DNA of 64,000 nucleotides from an uncultured Oscillibacter sp. (GCA_910585385.1 CAJUDV010000005.1:14259-78258), one strand, 5' to 3'. Counted from the first letter of the stretch, positions 16,197 to 24,572 are shown. The notes: generated from the sequence alone by a model not told the origin. A program made the numbers and translations.

Positions 16197-17363
16197 TCAG
16201 TCCAGATGGTGCAGATAGGTCAGGGGGGCGTCCGCCCCGGAGAGAATGGTGTGGAGATCCGTGATCAGATCTCCCAGGCCCAGGCTCTCCTGGAAGAGAT
16301 TCTTCCCGGTGCACCAGACGTTTCCCTCTCTCACGGCCTTGAAGTCCGCCAGGACGCCGCTCTTCTCCAGCAGCTGGCTCATGGTCTGGAGCTCGCCGTC
16401 AATGGCGCTGTTGTAAATCAGCACATCGGCGTTCCGGGCCCCCTCATAAAAGGACTCCATCTGCATATTCATGGTGGATTTGGCGCCCTCGTCCCCCTCT
16501 AAATCCGGGAAGGCGTAGACACCTCCGGCCAGGCCGATGGACCTTGCGATATAGTCCCCGGAGCGGCGCACGTTCACCGCGCCGGTGGAGGTGATGTAGA
16601 AAAAGGCCACGGTCTTTCCCGTGTTCTCCTGTTCCAGAATGGGGGTCAGCCGCTCCATGAGACCGCCGAAGTAGTCCGCGGCCTCCGCCTCTTTTCCCAG
16701 CAGCGCGGCGTAGAGCTTGATCCACTCCATGCGGCCCAGGGGGTGGCTCTCATAGCTGGACCGCTCCACCAGTACCGGCACCCCCAGCCGCTCCAGCTGT
16801 TCCTTGACCTCGGGATTGTGGTAGATCATGGTGGACTCCACCGCCAGGTCGCACTCCAGGTCCAGAATGCGCTCGTAGTCCGGCGCGCCGTATTTTCCGG
16901 CGAAGACCATGCGCCCCGCCTCCATGGCCTCCCGGGCCTCTTCGATGTACCAGCCGGAGGCGTCCAGGCCGGCCAGGGTGATGGCGTCGATGGCGTCCAG
17001 CTGCCGGAAGAGGTCCATGGCGGAGGTGGCCACCAGATAGATACTGTCCAAAGGCTGGCGCAGCACCGTGACCTCGGCCGGGACGCCGGAGGGGACCTCC
17101 GCCCCCTCCGGCACCACCAGATAGCGGTTGCCGTCTCCAATGGCTATTTTTTGATAACCATTAGTATAAAAATCGACAGTAAATTGCTCTGCGTAGAGGA
17201 TCTCCAGGCTGCGCTGATACTCCAGCGTATCCCAGGAGAGGCCCTGGGGCTCCTCTGGGTCCAACGCTGGCGGCTGCGTTGCGGTTTGGCCGCAGCCGCA
17301 GAGGGCCAGCAGGAGCGCCATCGCCAAAAGTCCCCGGAGCAGCGGGCGAGTCAATGCGGTCAT
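16197..17363 (-). CDS. Substrate-binding lipoprotein of the corrinoid-type ABC importer
   Basis: The 388-aa protein has a signal peptide with lipobox LLALCGCG (Cys about residue 22), so it should be anchored outside the membrane. The rest matches class III periplasmic binding proteins (BtuF/FepB-like): VVPEGAEVP, a long linking helix, SSYESHPLGRMEWIKLYAALLGKE, and a C-terminal lobe with DVLIYNSAIDGELQTM. The ATG overlaps the stop of the upstream two-domain lipoprotein gene as ATGA. The specific ligand cannot be read from sequence. Confidence 0.88.
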   Translation of the reverse strand: MTALTRPLLRGLLAMALLLALCGCGQTATQPPALDPEEPQGLSWDTLEYQRSLEILYAEQFTVDFYTNGYQKIAIGDGNRYLVVPEGAEVPSGVPAEVTVLRQPLDSIYLVATSAMDLFRQLDAIDAITLAGLDASGWYIEEAREAMEAGRMVFAGKYGAPDYERILDLECDLAVESTMIYHNPEVKEQLERLGVPVLVERSSYESHPLGRMEWIKLYAALLGKEAEAADYFGGLMERLTPILEQENTGKTVAFFYITSTGAVNVRRSGDYIARSIGLAGGVYAFPDLEGDEGAKSTMNMQMESFYEGARNADVLIYNSAIDGELQTMSQLLEKSGVLADFKAVREGNVWCTGKNLFQESLGLGDLITDLHTILSGADAPLTYLHHLD

Positions 17364-18286
17364 GACGCTTTTTCGATGGAGGCGGAGTCGAAGCGCAGCG
17401 TGTACTCGATCTCATGGGGGGTGCTCATGGCGGTGGTGTCGGCGTAGACCACCAGCTTGCGGTCAAAGGAAGCCACGGGGATCTCAAAGGTGGAATTGCC
17501 CTCGGTATTCAGGGGGAGAAATTTTTCCTGGCCGATGCGCATATAGTCGTAGCTGGAACTGCCCCAGGCCACGGTGGCATAGGCCGCGCCGCTCTCCACC
17601 CGCAGCGCGGCGGGGGAGTCCACCTTGGCCTTGCCGGAGCCGCCCTCCAGCGCAACAGAGACGGTGTAGCTGCCGTCGGCCAGGCCCAAAGTCTTCGCCG
17701 TGGCGAAGGCGCCCTCCCGGAAGGCCTCCTGGGGCAGGGAGTCCGCCCGGAAGACCAGAGTGCGGTCATACCACATCTCCTTTTTCTTGCTGAAGGCCGC
17801 GCAGTCCAGCCCCGTGTCCAGGGCCTCAACCGGAAAAGTGAAGGTGTGGGCGCCGTCGCCGTCCTCGGTAAAGGGGATCAGGGCGCCCTCCTCCGCCTGA
17901 GCGGCCTCCTGGCCGGTGCCTGGGAAGATGTAAAGATACCCCTTGCCGCCCATGTGCATCACGGCGGTCATTTGGCCCGCCTCCACCGTCAGTTCACAGG
18001 CGGTGACGTTGAACATGGAGGAGCTGGAGTCTACCGCGATATGATAGGTGCCGTCCTGGAGGGCGCCGGCATGGACGGGTTCCATGTCCGGGTCCACCAC
18101 GTCCTTCACCGGGGCCATTTGATCGGTGGAGGCGACCTCGGACTTAGGGGATTCCGGGGCCTCCGGTTCCGCCGCCGGGGGCGGAGTTTCCGGTTGGGCG
18201 GGCGCAGCGTCCGGCGCGGCGCCGCATCCGACGGCCAGCAGGGCCGTCAGGACCAGGGAGAGCAGAGGGAGAAAGAATTTTTTCAT
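17360..18286 (-). CDS. Two-domain surface lipoprotein, possible metal/tetrapyrrole capture
   Basis: I do not recognise a named gene. The 308-aa product has a signal peptide and lipobox LLAVGCG, a Pro/Glu/Ala-rich linker (about 25-60), and two similar domains of about 110 residues. The first starts LQDGTYHIAVDSSSSM and the second LADGSYTVSVALEGGS. Each has an alternating hydrophobic beta pattern and a closing FP/IPV...LVFR/YAD stretch; the second ends STPHEIEYTLRF. The pattern recalls NEAT-like beta sandwiches, but this is only a resemblance. The start ATG at 18284-18286 follows GGAGGTTATCAGT-type sequence. Position between cbiK and the binding protein suggests a role in corrinoid or metal capture. 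Confidence 0.6.
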   Translation of the reverse strand: MKKFFLPLLSLVLTALLAVGCGAAPDAAPAQPETPPPAAEPEAPESPKSEVASTDQMAPVKDVVDPDMEPVHAGALQDGTYHIAVDSSSSMFNVTACELTVEAGQMTAVMHMGGKGYLYIFPGTGQEAAQAEEGALIPFTEDGDGAHTFTFPVEALDTGLDCAAFSKKKEMWYDRTLVFRADSLPQEAFREGAFATAKTLGLADGSYTVSVALEGGSGKAKVDSPAALRVESGAAYATVAWGSSSYDYMRIGQEKFLPLNTEGNSTFEIPVASFDRKLVVYADTTAMSTPHEIEYTLRFDSASIEKAS

Positions 18287-18376
18287 ACTGATAACCTCCG
18301 TATTTTTGCGCGCCGGACCGGAGACCGGCCTGACGCTCGGTGGAATTAAGCGGCGTTTCAAACCAGGGGGGTGCGC

Positions 18377-19387
18377 TTATCCCAGCTGGTCAATGGCGGC
18401 CTGGGCATGGGCGGCCAGCAGGTCGTGAATGGCCTCATATTCGCCCAGGCCCTTTAGAACGCACTCCACCTCATAGCCGGCATTTTCAAATACGGTCTTC
18501 CAGGTGTCCTCGTCCTCACCGGCCATATCGTTGTTGGCATGGTCGCCGGCGACGATCATCATGGGCTGAAGCACCACCCGCTCATAGCCCCCCGCCTGCA
18601 CCAGCGCCAGCACATCGTCCAAAGTGGGGGCGGCCTCCACGGTGCCGATGAAGCAGTTGGTGTATCCGGCGTCGGCCATCACCTGCTGCATTTTGGCGTA
18701 GACGGTGTTGGAGGCGGCCTCTGTGCCGTGGCCCATGAAGCAGACGGCGGTTTTGCCGTCGTCGTATTGGGCGGCGGATTCCGCCATAACCTTGGACACG
18801 ATCTGGAAGTCCTCGTCGGAGGTCAGCAGGGGCGCGCCGATGGCCATGGCCTCAAAGGCGTCGGCGTACTGGGCGGCCTCGTTGACCACGTCGTTGTACT
18901 CCAGGCCGTCCATCAGGTGGGTGGGCTGGATCACCAGGCGCTTGACGCCGTTCTCCACGGCCCTGTCCAGAGCCTGGCCCACGTTGTCGATCACCTGGCC
19001 GTCCCGGCGCTGGAGCCGGTCGATGATGAGCTGGGCGGTAAAGGCGCGGCGGACGGACCAGTCCGGGAAGGCCTTCTCCATGGCCTCCTCAACGGCGCCG
19101 ATGGTCAGCCGACGGTTGTCGTTATAGCTGGTGCCGAAGCTGATGACCAGCAGCTCGTCTTCGCCGATGCCGTCTTGATTCCGGGAATTGTCCAAAGAGG
19201 CGTCGCCGGTGGAGTAGTCCTCGTCGTCCTCTTCGGCGGGCTCCGGCGTCTCATTTTCCTCGGGAGTATTTTGGGCGGGAGCGGGGTCCTGAGGGGCGGC
19301 AAGAGTTTTGTCTCCGCCGCATCCAGCCAGCAGTCCGGCCATTATGGCGGCCACAATCAGCAGGGAAAGCAGGTTCTTATTGTTCAT
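18377..19387 (-). CDS. cbiK: Sirohydrochlorin cobaltochelatase CbiK, lipoprotein form
   Basis: Inserts cobalt into sirohydrochlorin, the first committed step of the anaerobic route. The 336-aa protein has a signal peptide with lipobox GLLAGCGG (Cys about residue 23) and an acidic linker to about residue 75. The chelatase domain follows: VISFGTSYNDNRRLTIGAVE, VIQPTHLMDGLEYND, CFMGHGTEAASNTVY and MMIVAGDHANNDMAG, with the two conserved His of the metal site. Cytosolic CbiK is about 260 aa, so the N-terminal extension is real. Extracytoplasmic CbiK is known from Desulfovibrio. The ATG at 19385-19387 follows CAAGGAGGAG. It is the first gene behind the riboswitch. Confidence 0.9.
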   Translation of the reverse strand: MNNKNLLSLLIVAAIMAGLLAGCGGDKTLAAPQDPAPAQNTPEENETPEPAEEDDEDYSTGDASLDNSRNQDGIGEDELLVISFGTSYNDNRRLTIGAVEEAMEKAFPDWSVRRAFTAQLIIDRLQRRDGQVIDNVGQALDRAVENGVKRLVIQPTHLMDGLEYNDVVNEAAQYADAFEAMAIGAPLLTSDEDFQIVSKVMAESAAQYDDGKTAVCFMGHGTEAASNTVYAKMQQVMADAGYTNCFIGTVEAAPTLDDVLALVQAGGYERVVLQPMMIVAGDHANNDMAGEDEDTWKTVFENAGYEVECVLKGLGEYEAIHDLLAAHAQAAIDQLG

Positions 19388-19491
19388 CTGTGTACTCCTC
19401 CTTGTGTTTCCGGGGGGAGAACGGTCTCCGCCCCTCTGATGTATGGCAAAATTTTACATCAGCGGCTTCAGGGTACAGGAATACGCAGGAC

Positions 19492-19522
19492 AAAAAAAGC
19501 GGTCATCTTCATGAAGATGACC
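19492..19522 (-). terminator. Intrinsic terminator of the cobalamin riboswitch
   Basis: A perfect 22-nt palindrome, GGTCATCTTCATGAAGATGACC (19501-19522), is followed on the minus strand by GC and seven T residues. It lies between the riboswitch and cbiK, as expected for transcription attenuation when adenosylcobalamin is bound. Confidence 0.88.
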
Positions 19523-19603
19523 ACAAGCGCAAGCCCTAAAAAGGGGAAGCGGTACAATCAAGCCCTCGTGATCTGGAACACCGGATGGTATTCCTGTACC
19601 AGC

Positions 19604-19775
19604 AGGCGGCAGGTTTCCTGACTCGTAAATCATCGCGCGCCATCGCCTTCCCGGCGTTCGCCAGTGGCTGTCCTGTTTGGACGCAGACAGCGCGCTCATT
19701 ACATACAGTGACGAGATCGTACAGGCCTTGCACCTGTTTCCCTATTATCCGTTTCCCAAAAGGAGAACGGCTCCG
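19604..19775 (-). promoter_or_regulatory. Adenosylcobalamin riboswitch
   Basis: The minus strand carries the conserved cobalamin-aptamer blocks in order: AGGGAAACAGGTGCAAGGCC, then GACAGCCACTGG, CGGGAAGGCGATGGCGC and the terminal B12 box GAGTCAGGAAACCTGCC (about 19608-19625). Promoter, aptamer and terminator are all present, so vitamin B12 repression of the whole cbiK-to-cbiP operon is strongly predicted. Confidence 0.93.
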
Positions 19776-19805
19776 ACTGCTTTGCGATATTCATTTTTCG
19801 ACATT

Positions 19806-19834
19806 ATTATACTACGACGTTTGCAAAAACGCAA
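19806..19834 (-). promoter_or_regulatory. Sigma-A promoter of the cobalamin operon
   Basis: TTGCGT (19829-19834), a 17-nt spacer and TATAAT (19806-19811) on the minus strand, just upstream of the riboswitch. Confidence 0.8.
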
Positions 19835-19853
19835 GACCCGGCCGGTACTTTCT

Positions 19854-20132
19854 TCATCTTTTCCGGGACTGCCTGGCGGCCGCCTCAGAGAGCTTTTGGG
19901 TAATGTATCCGTAGTTTTCCGGCCGGTGGGGAATGGTGCAGCTGGTGCAGTCCTTGACGCCGGAGTCGGTGTACGTAAACCGCCCGCCGCACTGGTCCCC
20001 CATGAGATACAGGGGGCAGTAGCAGAAGAGGCAGTTGAAGGAATCCGCGTCTACCCCCTGGTGGCAGGGGAAGAACTCGCAGCTCCTGTGGGAGAAGTGG
20101 GAGTAGTGCTTATCGCGCCAGAATTCGTCCAT
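19854..20132 (-). CDS. Small cysteine-rich protein
   Basis: A 92-aa soluble protein with eight cysteines and three histidines in pairs (CEFFPCHQG, NCLFCYCPLY, DQCGG, DCTSC), consistent with a small metal-binding domain of the Cys_rich_small type often found near corrinoid genes. It ends just before the cobalamin operon promoter, and its start ATG at 20130-20132 follows AGAGAGGAGC. It is downstream of lysO by 34 nt and may be cotranscribed with it. Function is unknown; the domain assignment rests on the cysteine spacing only. Confidence 0.7.
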   Translation of the reverse strand: MDEFWRDKHYSHFSHRSCEFFPCHQGVDADSFNCLFCYCPLYLMGDQCGGRFTYTDSGVKDCTSCTIPHRPENYGYITQKLSEAAARQSRKR

Positions 20133-20166
20133 GGGAGGGCTCCTCTCTACATTTAATATAAGGGCG

Positions 20167-21135
20167 TCACAGCGCCACGATGGCGGACACCAGCAGTGGC
20201 ACCGCCAGGGAGAGAATTACGCCGCTGGTGAAGGAGTAGATGGTGATCCGCTCGTGGGTGGCGCCGATGACCACGGGAAGAACCGTGTCCATAGCGGCCG
20301 CTCCCGGCAGGGCCACGCTCTCCACAAAGCCGATGCGCCGGGCCACAAGGGGAATGGCCAGGATGGCAAAGACCTCCCGCATGACGTTGGCCAGGAAGCA
20401 CACGGCGGAGACCGGGAGGGAGTAGGGGGCCAGAAGGCTGGGGGCCAGGGAGTACCAGCCAAAGCCGGCGGCCACCGCCATGGCGTCCTTGGGACCGATC
20501 TCCAGCGCCAGACCCGCCAAAGCCGCCGCCGCCAGAGAGCCGGCGGCCACCGCCACGGGGATCAGCAGCACCTGAAAGCCTGCGGCCTTAATATCGGAGA
20601 CAACCGTGCCCTGCCGCCCCATGTCCATCCCCACCAGGAACAGCAGCAGGTACAGCCCAAGGTCGATCACCTGTCCGCAGTAGGCCACCACGGCGTCCGG
20701 GACCAGAAAGTAACCCGCCAGCATTCCCAGGGCCACCGCGCCTACGATCCACTTGGTCAGGGAGTTGCCGGCCTTTTGGCCGCCCTCGCCCGCCGCCTCG
20801 GCGGAGGCGCCGCCGCCCGCCGGAAGACCTTGGCGGTCCAGCCGCAGTACGAAGCGGCGCAGAAGCCACAGCGCCAGAACGGACCCGGTCATAGCGGCCA
20901 CGGTGATCAAAAAGGCGGTCCAGCCGATCTGACCCAGGGAGTCGATGACCTCATCGTCGGCGCCCAGCTTTACCCCCAGAGAGACGATCAGGATCATCAG
21001 CGCCGCCAGCTGCAATTTTCCAAGCCAAGGCAGAGGGCGCGCGCGCACGGGGGGACGGGACCCCAGCCATGCGCCCAGGGCCACCGCGGCGATATAGCCG
21101 GTGAGATTCCAAAGCGTGCCGAGAGCGGTATTCAT
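20167..21135 (-). CDS. lysO: Lysine exporter LysO family
   Basis: Membrane protein of the LysO (formerly YbjE/DUF340) family, which exports L-lysine. The 322-aa protein has eight or more hydrophobic segments. Characteristic stretches are SLGVKLGADDEVIDSL, LYLLLFLVGMDMGRQG, AAGFGWYSLAPSLL and VMREVFAILAIPLVA. It probably balances internal lysine in a cell that also ferments it. Its own promoter lies at 21171-21199, and it is flanked upstream by a LysR regulator. Confidence 0.9.
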   Translation of the reverse strand: MNTALGTLWNLTGYIAAVALGAWLGSRPPVRARPLPWLGKLQLAALMILIVSLGVKLGADDEVIDSLGQIGWTAFLITVAAMTGSVLALWLLRRFVLRLDRQGLPAGGGASAEAAGEGGQKAGNSLTKWIVGAVALGMLAGYFLVPDAVVAYCGQVIDLGLYLLLFLVGMDMGRQGTVVSDIKAAGFQVLLIPVAVAAGSLAAAALAGLALEIGPKDAMAVAAGFGWYSLAPSLLAPYSLPVSAVCFLANVMREVFAILAIPLVARRIGFVESVALPGAAAMDTVLPVVIGATHERITIYSFTSGVILSLAVPLLVSAIVAL

Positions 21136-21170
21136 TCTATCACTCCATTTCAGCGGGTTGTATTTTCTCC

Positions 21171-21199
21171 AGTATAGCTGGATTTTACCATTCGTGCAA
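21171..21199 (-). promoter_or_regulatory. Promoter of lysO
   Basis: TTGCAC (21194-21199), 17-nt spacer, TATACT (21171-21176) on the minus strand. Confidence 0.7.
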
Positions 21200-21323
21200 G
21201 CAAGGAATTATAATAGTATCCATTCAAAAAAATCATAGATAGTTGTCTTGCGGCGCTCAAAGAGGCCGTCCCGGGGCCTGCCGCTGGACTGCGGCGCGGG
21301 TTTCGGGCCCGCTGTATCTGGGG

Positions 21324-22202
21324 TCAAGGCGTCTGCTCCAGCCACTGGAGCACGAAATCCCGAAAGCAGCGGGTCAGGGGTGGGATGGGGGCGCCCCGGC
21401 GGACGGCCAGCCCGATCTCTCGGTAGCGGGGCCGCTCCAGGGGGATGGCGGTTACATGGCGGTTGGTGCTCCGCACCAGCATCTCCGAGAGAATGCTGAC
21501 GCCCAGGCCCTGTTCTACCATGGCCAGAATGGCAAAATCATCGCTGAGGGTGTACTGGATGTTGGGCCGCAGGCCCTCCTCCTGGAAGATGCGGGAGATC
21601 TCCATGTCCCGATCCTCCTGAATGAGGATAAAGGGGTCCTGCGTAAGACGGGCCATAGGGTAACGCTCTGCCCCTGCCAGCGGATGGTCCGGAGGGAGTA
21701 CCGCCAGCAGCCGGTCCCGCCGGAGCGGGGAGACGTCCAGGCTGTCCCCCGTTGGAAGGCCCAGAAAGCCGCAGTCCACCAGCCCCCGCCGTACCAGCTC
21801 CTCCACTTCGGTGAATTCCCACTTGCTGACCAGCTGGAAGCGGATGCCGGGGTAAAGGGCCAGAAACTCCTTCATGATTCCCGGGAGCCAGTGGATGGAG
21901 ACGCTGGTGAAGGTGCCTACCCGCAGCGTGCCGCTGGTGAGGCCGTGAAGTGCGGAGACCTGGCTCTCCAGGGTTCGCTGGGCGTTGCACAGGGACTGAA
22001 TGTCCGGCAGAAGGGACTCCCCCTGGGCGGTGAGGACCACTCCGTCCTTGTTCCGGGTCAGCAGGGTGACGTCCCACTCCCGCTCCAGGTCAGCGATAGA
22101 CCGGCTCACCGCCGACTGTGTGTACCCCATGTCCTCCGCTGCCCGGGTAATGCTCCCCAGTTCCACGGCCTTTAGAAAGATCTGACATTTGATGGTGTTC
22201 AT
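21324..22202 (-). CDS. LysR-family transcriptional regulator
   Basis: The 292-aa protein has a standard LysR N-terminal winged helix (FLKAVELGSITRAAEDMGYT, QSAVSRSIADLEREW) and a C-terminal effector-binding domain starting near SGTLRVGTFTSVS. It is divergent from a 43-aa ORF and upstream of lysO on the same strand, so either or both are plausible targets. The ligand is not known; lysine is a reasonable guess from context. Confidence 0.9.
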   Translation of the reverse strand: MNTIKCQIFLKAVELGSITRAAEDMGYTQSAVSRSIADLEREWDVTLLTRNKDGVVLTAQGESLLPDIQSLCNAQRTLESQVSALHGLTSGTLRVGTFTSVSIHWLPGIMKEFLALYPGIRFQLVSKWEFTEVEELVRRGLVDCGFLGLPTGDSLDVSPLRRDRLLAVLPPDHPLAGAERYPMARLTQDPFILIQEDRDMEISRIFQEEGLRPNIQYTLSDDFAILAMVEQGLGVSILSEMLVRSTNRHVTAIPLERPRYREIGLAVRRGAPIPPLTRCFRDFVLQWLEQTP

Positions 22203-22245
22203 TCAAACATTCTCTTTTCTCATGCAAAATATGAAAAATATTCGC

Positions 22246-22274
22246 TTGTGTAATGCTGTGGGCTGGAGTATACT
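22246..22274 (+). promoter_or_regulatory. Promoter of the 43-aa small ORF
   Basis: TTGTGT (22246-22251), 17-nt spacer, TATACT (22269-22274) on the plus strand in the LysR divergent region, where LysR autoregulation and target regulation usually occur. Confidence 0.7.
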
Positions 22275-22305
22275 GGGTACAGAAACAAGAAAGGAGCATA
22301 CAGCT

Positions 22306-22437
22306 ATGAAGAAGATTTACGAGTTTGCCATGAAGAAAGAAGAAGGCCTGGTGTACCTCGCCGGGGTGCCCGCCGCCGAAAAGCGGCTGTATTGGTCCGA
22401 GAGTCCCTGGGCCGCCTTCCGCGCCTTGGGCCGCTGA
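22306..22437 (+). CDS. 43-aa small protein divergent from the LysR gene
   Basis: Unrecognised small ORF with a complete transcription unit: promoter at 22246-22274, AGAAAGGAGC ribosome site 9 nt before the ATG, and a strong hairpin terminator right after the TGA. The peptide is basic and partly amphipathic, starting MKKIYEFAMKKEEG and ending with the aromatic SESPWAAFRALGR. It has no signal peptide or membrane segment. The layout suggests control by the divergent LysR protein. Function unknown. Confidence 0.6.
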   Translation: MKKIYEFAMKKEEGLVYLAGVPAAEKRLYWSESPWAAFRALGR

Positions 22438-22442
22438 AAAGA

Positions 22443-22481
22443 GAAATTCCGCTCCACTCCAAACGGAGTGGAGCGGAATCA
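22443..22481. terminator. Bidirectional terminator between the small ORF and nhaC
   Basis: ATTCCGCTCCACTCC and its complement around an AAAC loop make a 15-bp stem. On the minus strand it is followed by a T-rich stretch (TTTCTCTTTT). Confidence 0.75.
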
Positions 22482-22511
22482 TGTATGTGCGGAAACCAGA
22501 TTTTGCCAGGG

Positions 22512-24173
22512 TTACGCTGTCTTCTTGCTCTTGTACATCTTGTCAAGCACAACCATCACCACGACGGTGGAGACGATGGCGATGAGCAGGCAGACGATCT
22601 CCGGCACGAAGTCAATCAGGAAGCCGGTAATCACGTAGTTCACGAAGGCGATGGCCGCCACGCACACGGCGTAGGGCATCTGGGTTACCACGTGATTCAG
22701 GTGGTAGCACTGAGAGCCGGAGGACGCCATGATGGTGGTATCAGAGATGGGAGAGCAGTGGTCGCCGCAGACCGCGCCGCCCAGGGTGGCGCCGATGCCG
22801 ACCATGAGGATGGGCACCTCGTTCAGGGCGTCAGCGGTGAGGTTGGCAAAGCCGCCGGGGGTAAACACGTCCAGCACGATGGGCAGCAGGATGCCGAAGG
22901 TACCCCAGGAGGTGCCGGTAGCGAAGCCCAGGAAGCAGGCGATCAGGAAGATCACGGCGGGCAGCATCTTGTACAGGCTGGGACCGAAGGACTCTACCAG
23001 GCCGGCCACGAAGTCGGGAGCGCCCAGGCCGTACCGGGTCACGCCGCCGATGGTCCAGGCGAAGCACAGGATCAGGATGGCGGGAACCATCTGCTTGAAG
23101 CCCTCGGGGATGCAGTCCATCAGCTCGGCGAACTTCATGGATTTGCGGATCATGAAATAGATGAAGATGATGAGCAGAGCCACAGTGGAGCCCAGAGGCA
23201 GACCCACGAAGGCGTCGGTGTTGGCGAACATGCCCAGCAGGCCTTCGCCGCCGTTCGCGGCGCCGGCATACATCAGACCGCCCACGCAGCCGATGATCAG
23301 GATGATGACGGGAATCACCAGATCAATGACTTTGCCGTTGGGATTGAACTTCATCTCCTCGGCACCGGCGAAGGGACGCTCGGGCGTGGTGTAGATGTCG
23401 CCCTTCTTGGCGTTGTCCTCGTGGAGCTTCATGGGGCCGAAGTCAATATCCCGCACGATCATGACGATGATGAACACGATGGTCAGGATTGCGTAGAAGT
23501 TATAGGGGATGGCCCGGCAGAAGATCTGGAAGCCCAGCTCCTCGTTGTCGATAACGCCGGTGACGGCGGCAGCCCAAGAGGAGACGGGCATCATGATGCA
23601 GATGGGGGCGGCGGTGGCGTCGCACATGTAGGCCAGCTTGGCGCGGGAGATCTGGTGCCGATCGGTGACGGGACGCATGACGTTGCCGGTGGTCAGATTG
23701 TTGAAGTAGTCGTCCACACCCAGAATGGCGGCCAGGATAAAGGTGGACCACAGAGCGCTCTTCTTGGTCTTCAGGTGCTCCACAGCCCAGTCGCCGTAGG
23801 CCTTGGAGCCGCCGGCGCGGATCATCAGGGCCACCATGGTGCCCAGAACCACCAGGAAGATCAGGATGCCGGCGTTGCCGCCGATGTTGTCACCCAGGTC
23901 GGCGATCAGGGCGGTGATGGCGGACACGGGGTTGAACTCCATCTGGATCAGGTAGCCCACCAGAATGCCGAGGAACAGGGAGGAGTAGACCTCCTTGGTG
24001 ATCAGCGCCAGGCCAATGGCCACGATGGGGGGAACCAGGGACCAGATGGTGCCGTAGAATTTGCTCTGGCCGTCCTCAGCCGCCAGGGCAAAGGTGGTCA
24101 TGAGGGGTACCAGGGCATACATGACCAGCAGGACCTTACCGAGTCTGTCCTTCAAATTTCTCAGGGATTGCAT
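22512..24173 (-). CDS. NhaC-family Na+/H+ antiporter-like transporter
   Basis: The 553-aa polytopic membrane protein of the NhaC family shows LGVDDYFNNLTTGNVMRPVTD, LAYMCDATAAPICIMMPVSSW, FATGTSWGTFGILLP and GGAVCGDHCSPISDTT, all conserved in NhaC transporters. The start is ATG 24171-24173 with AAAGGAGG 9 nt upstream; an upstream extension has no ribosome site. NhaC relatives include sodium/proton antiporters and amino-acid-linked exchangers. Location directly downstream of the lysine-catabolic operon on the same strand suggests a link to lysine or product exchange, but this is inference. Confidence 0.88.
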   Translation of the reverse strand: MQSLRNLKDRLGKVLLVMYALVPLMTTFALAAEDGQSKFYGTIWSLVPPIVAIGLALITKEVYSSLFLGILVGYLIQMEFNPVSAITALIADLGDNIGGNAGILIFLVVLGTMVALMIRAGGSKAYGDWAVEHLKTKKSALWSTFILAAILGVDDYFNNLTTGNVMRPVTDRHQISRAKLAYMCDATAAPICIMMPVSSWAAAVTGVIDNEELGFQIFCRAIPYNFYAILTIVFIIVMIVRDIDFGPMKLHEDNAKKGDIYTTPERPFAGAEEMKFNPNGKVIDLVIPVIILIIGCVGGLMYAGAANGGEGLLGMFANTDAFVGLPLGSTVALLIIFIYFMIRKSMKFAELMDCIPEGFKQMVPAILILCFAWTIGGVTRYGLGAPDFVAGLVESFGPSLYKMLPAVIFLIACFLGFATGTSWGTFGILLPIVLDVFTPGGFANLTADALNEVPILMVGIGATLGGAVCGDHCSPISDTTIMASSGSQCYHLNHVVTQMPYAVCVAAIAFVNYVITGFLIDFVPEIVCLLIAIVSTVVVMVVLDKMYKSKKTA

Positions 24174-24572
24174 TGCGAAACCTCCTTTTCTCTCTTGGAC
24201 ATCCGGTTCTCTCAGCCGGTGTCCGCGCGAATGAATGCGCCGGGGATGGGGTTTTGCCTCAGAGTGTATCCCAAAATCGGTTGTGAGTGGAAAAATTTTG
24301 GGATATACTCCCAATCAGCCGTCCTGCCTCAGTGACCTCCCTTCTTTTATAGTCAACAGACTGAATAAAGTATCTGCGGCACGTTCCAACAGCGCCTGAC
24401 CGCCCTGCCGCGCCGGTTGCATGGCGTCATACGCGGCTGAGCGGGCTGCCCGGCTGTTAAAACATCCATTTGATGCGCTTTAACGCTGCCGGCTATACAA
24501 ATGGATACCGCGAGGGGCCGGGAGTAGTTGGACTCCCGGCCTTTCGCGTTTGCCTCAGGCAGGACGGACGGA
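24174..24572. other. nhaC leader / kamE 3' intergenic region
   Basis: No gene seen in 399 nt. It holds a hairpin just before the nhaC ribosome site (GGACACCGG and CCGGATGTCC, about 24190-24223), a widely spaced inverted repeat TATCCCAAAAT/ATTTTGGGATA (about 24267-24306), and a GC-rich hairpin GGCCGGGAGT/ACTCCCGGCC (24516-24541) that could end the kam operon. No known riboswitch core was found. Confidence 0.5.

Noticed and set aside
20167..22202. Lysine riboswitch before lysO
   Set aside because: The leader between 21136 and 21171 is too short and lacks the aptamer blocks.
22392..24335. 647-codon plus-strand frame opposite nhaC
   Set aside because: His/Asp/Gly-rich product with no family pattern, antisense to a complete transporter gene.
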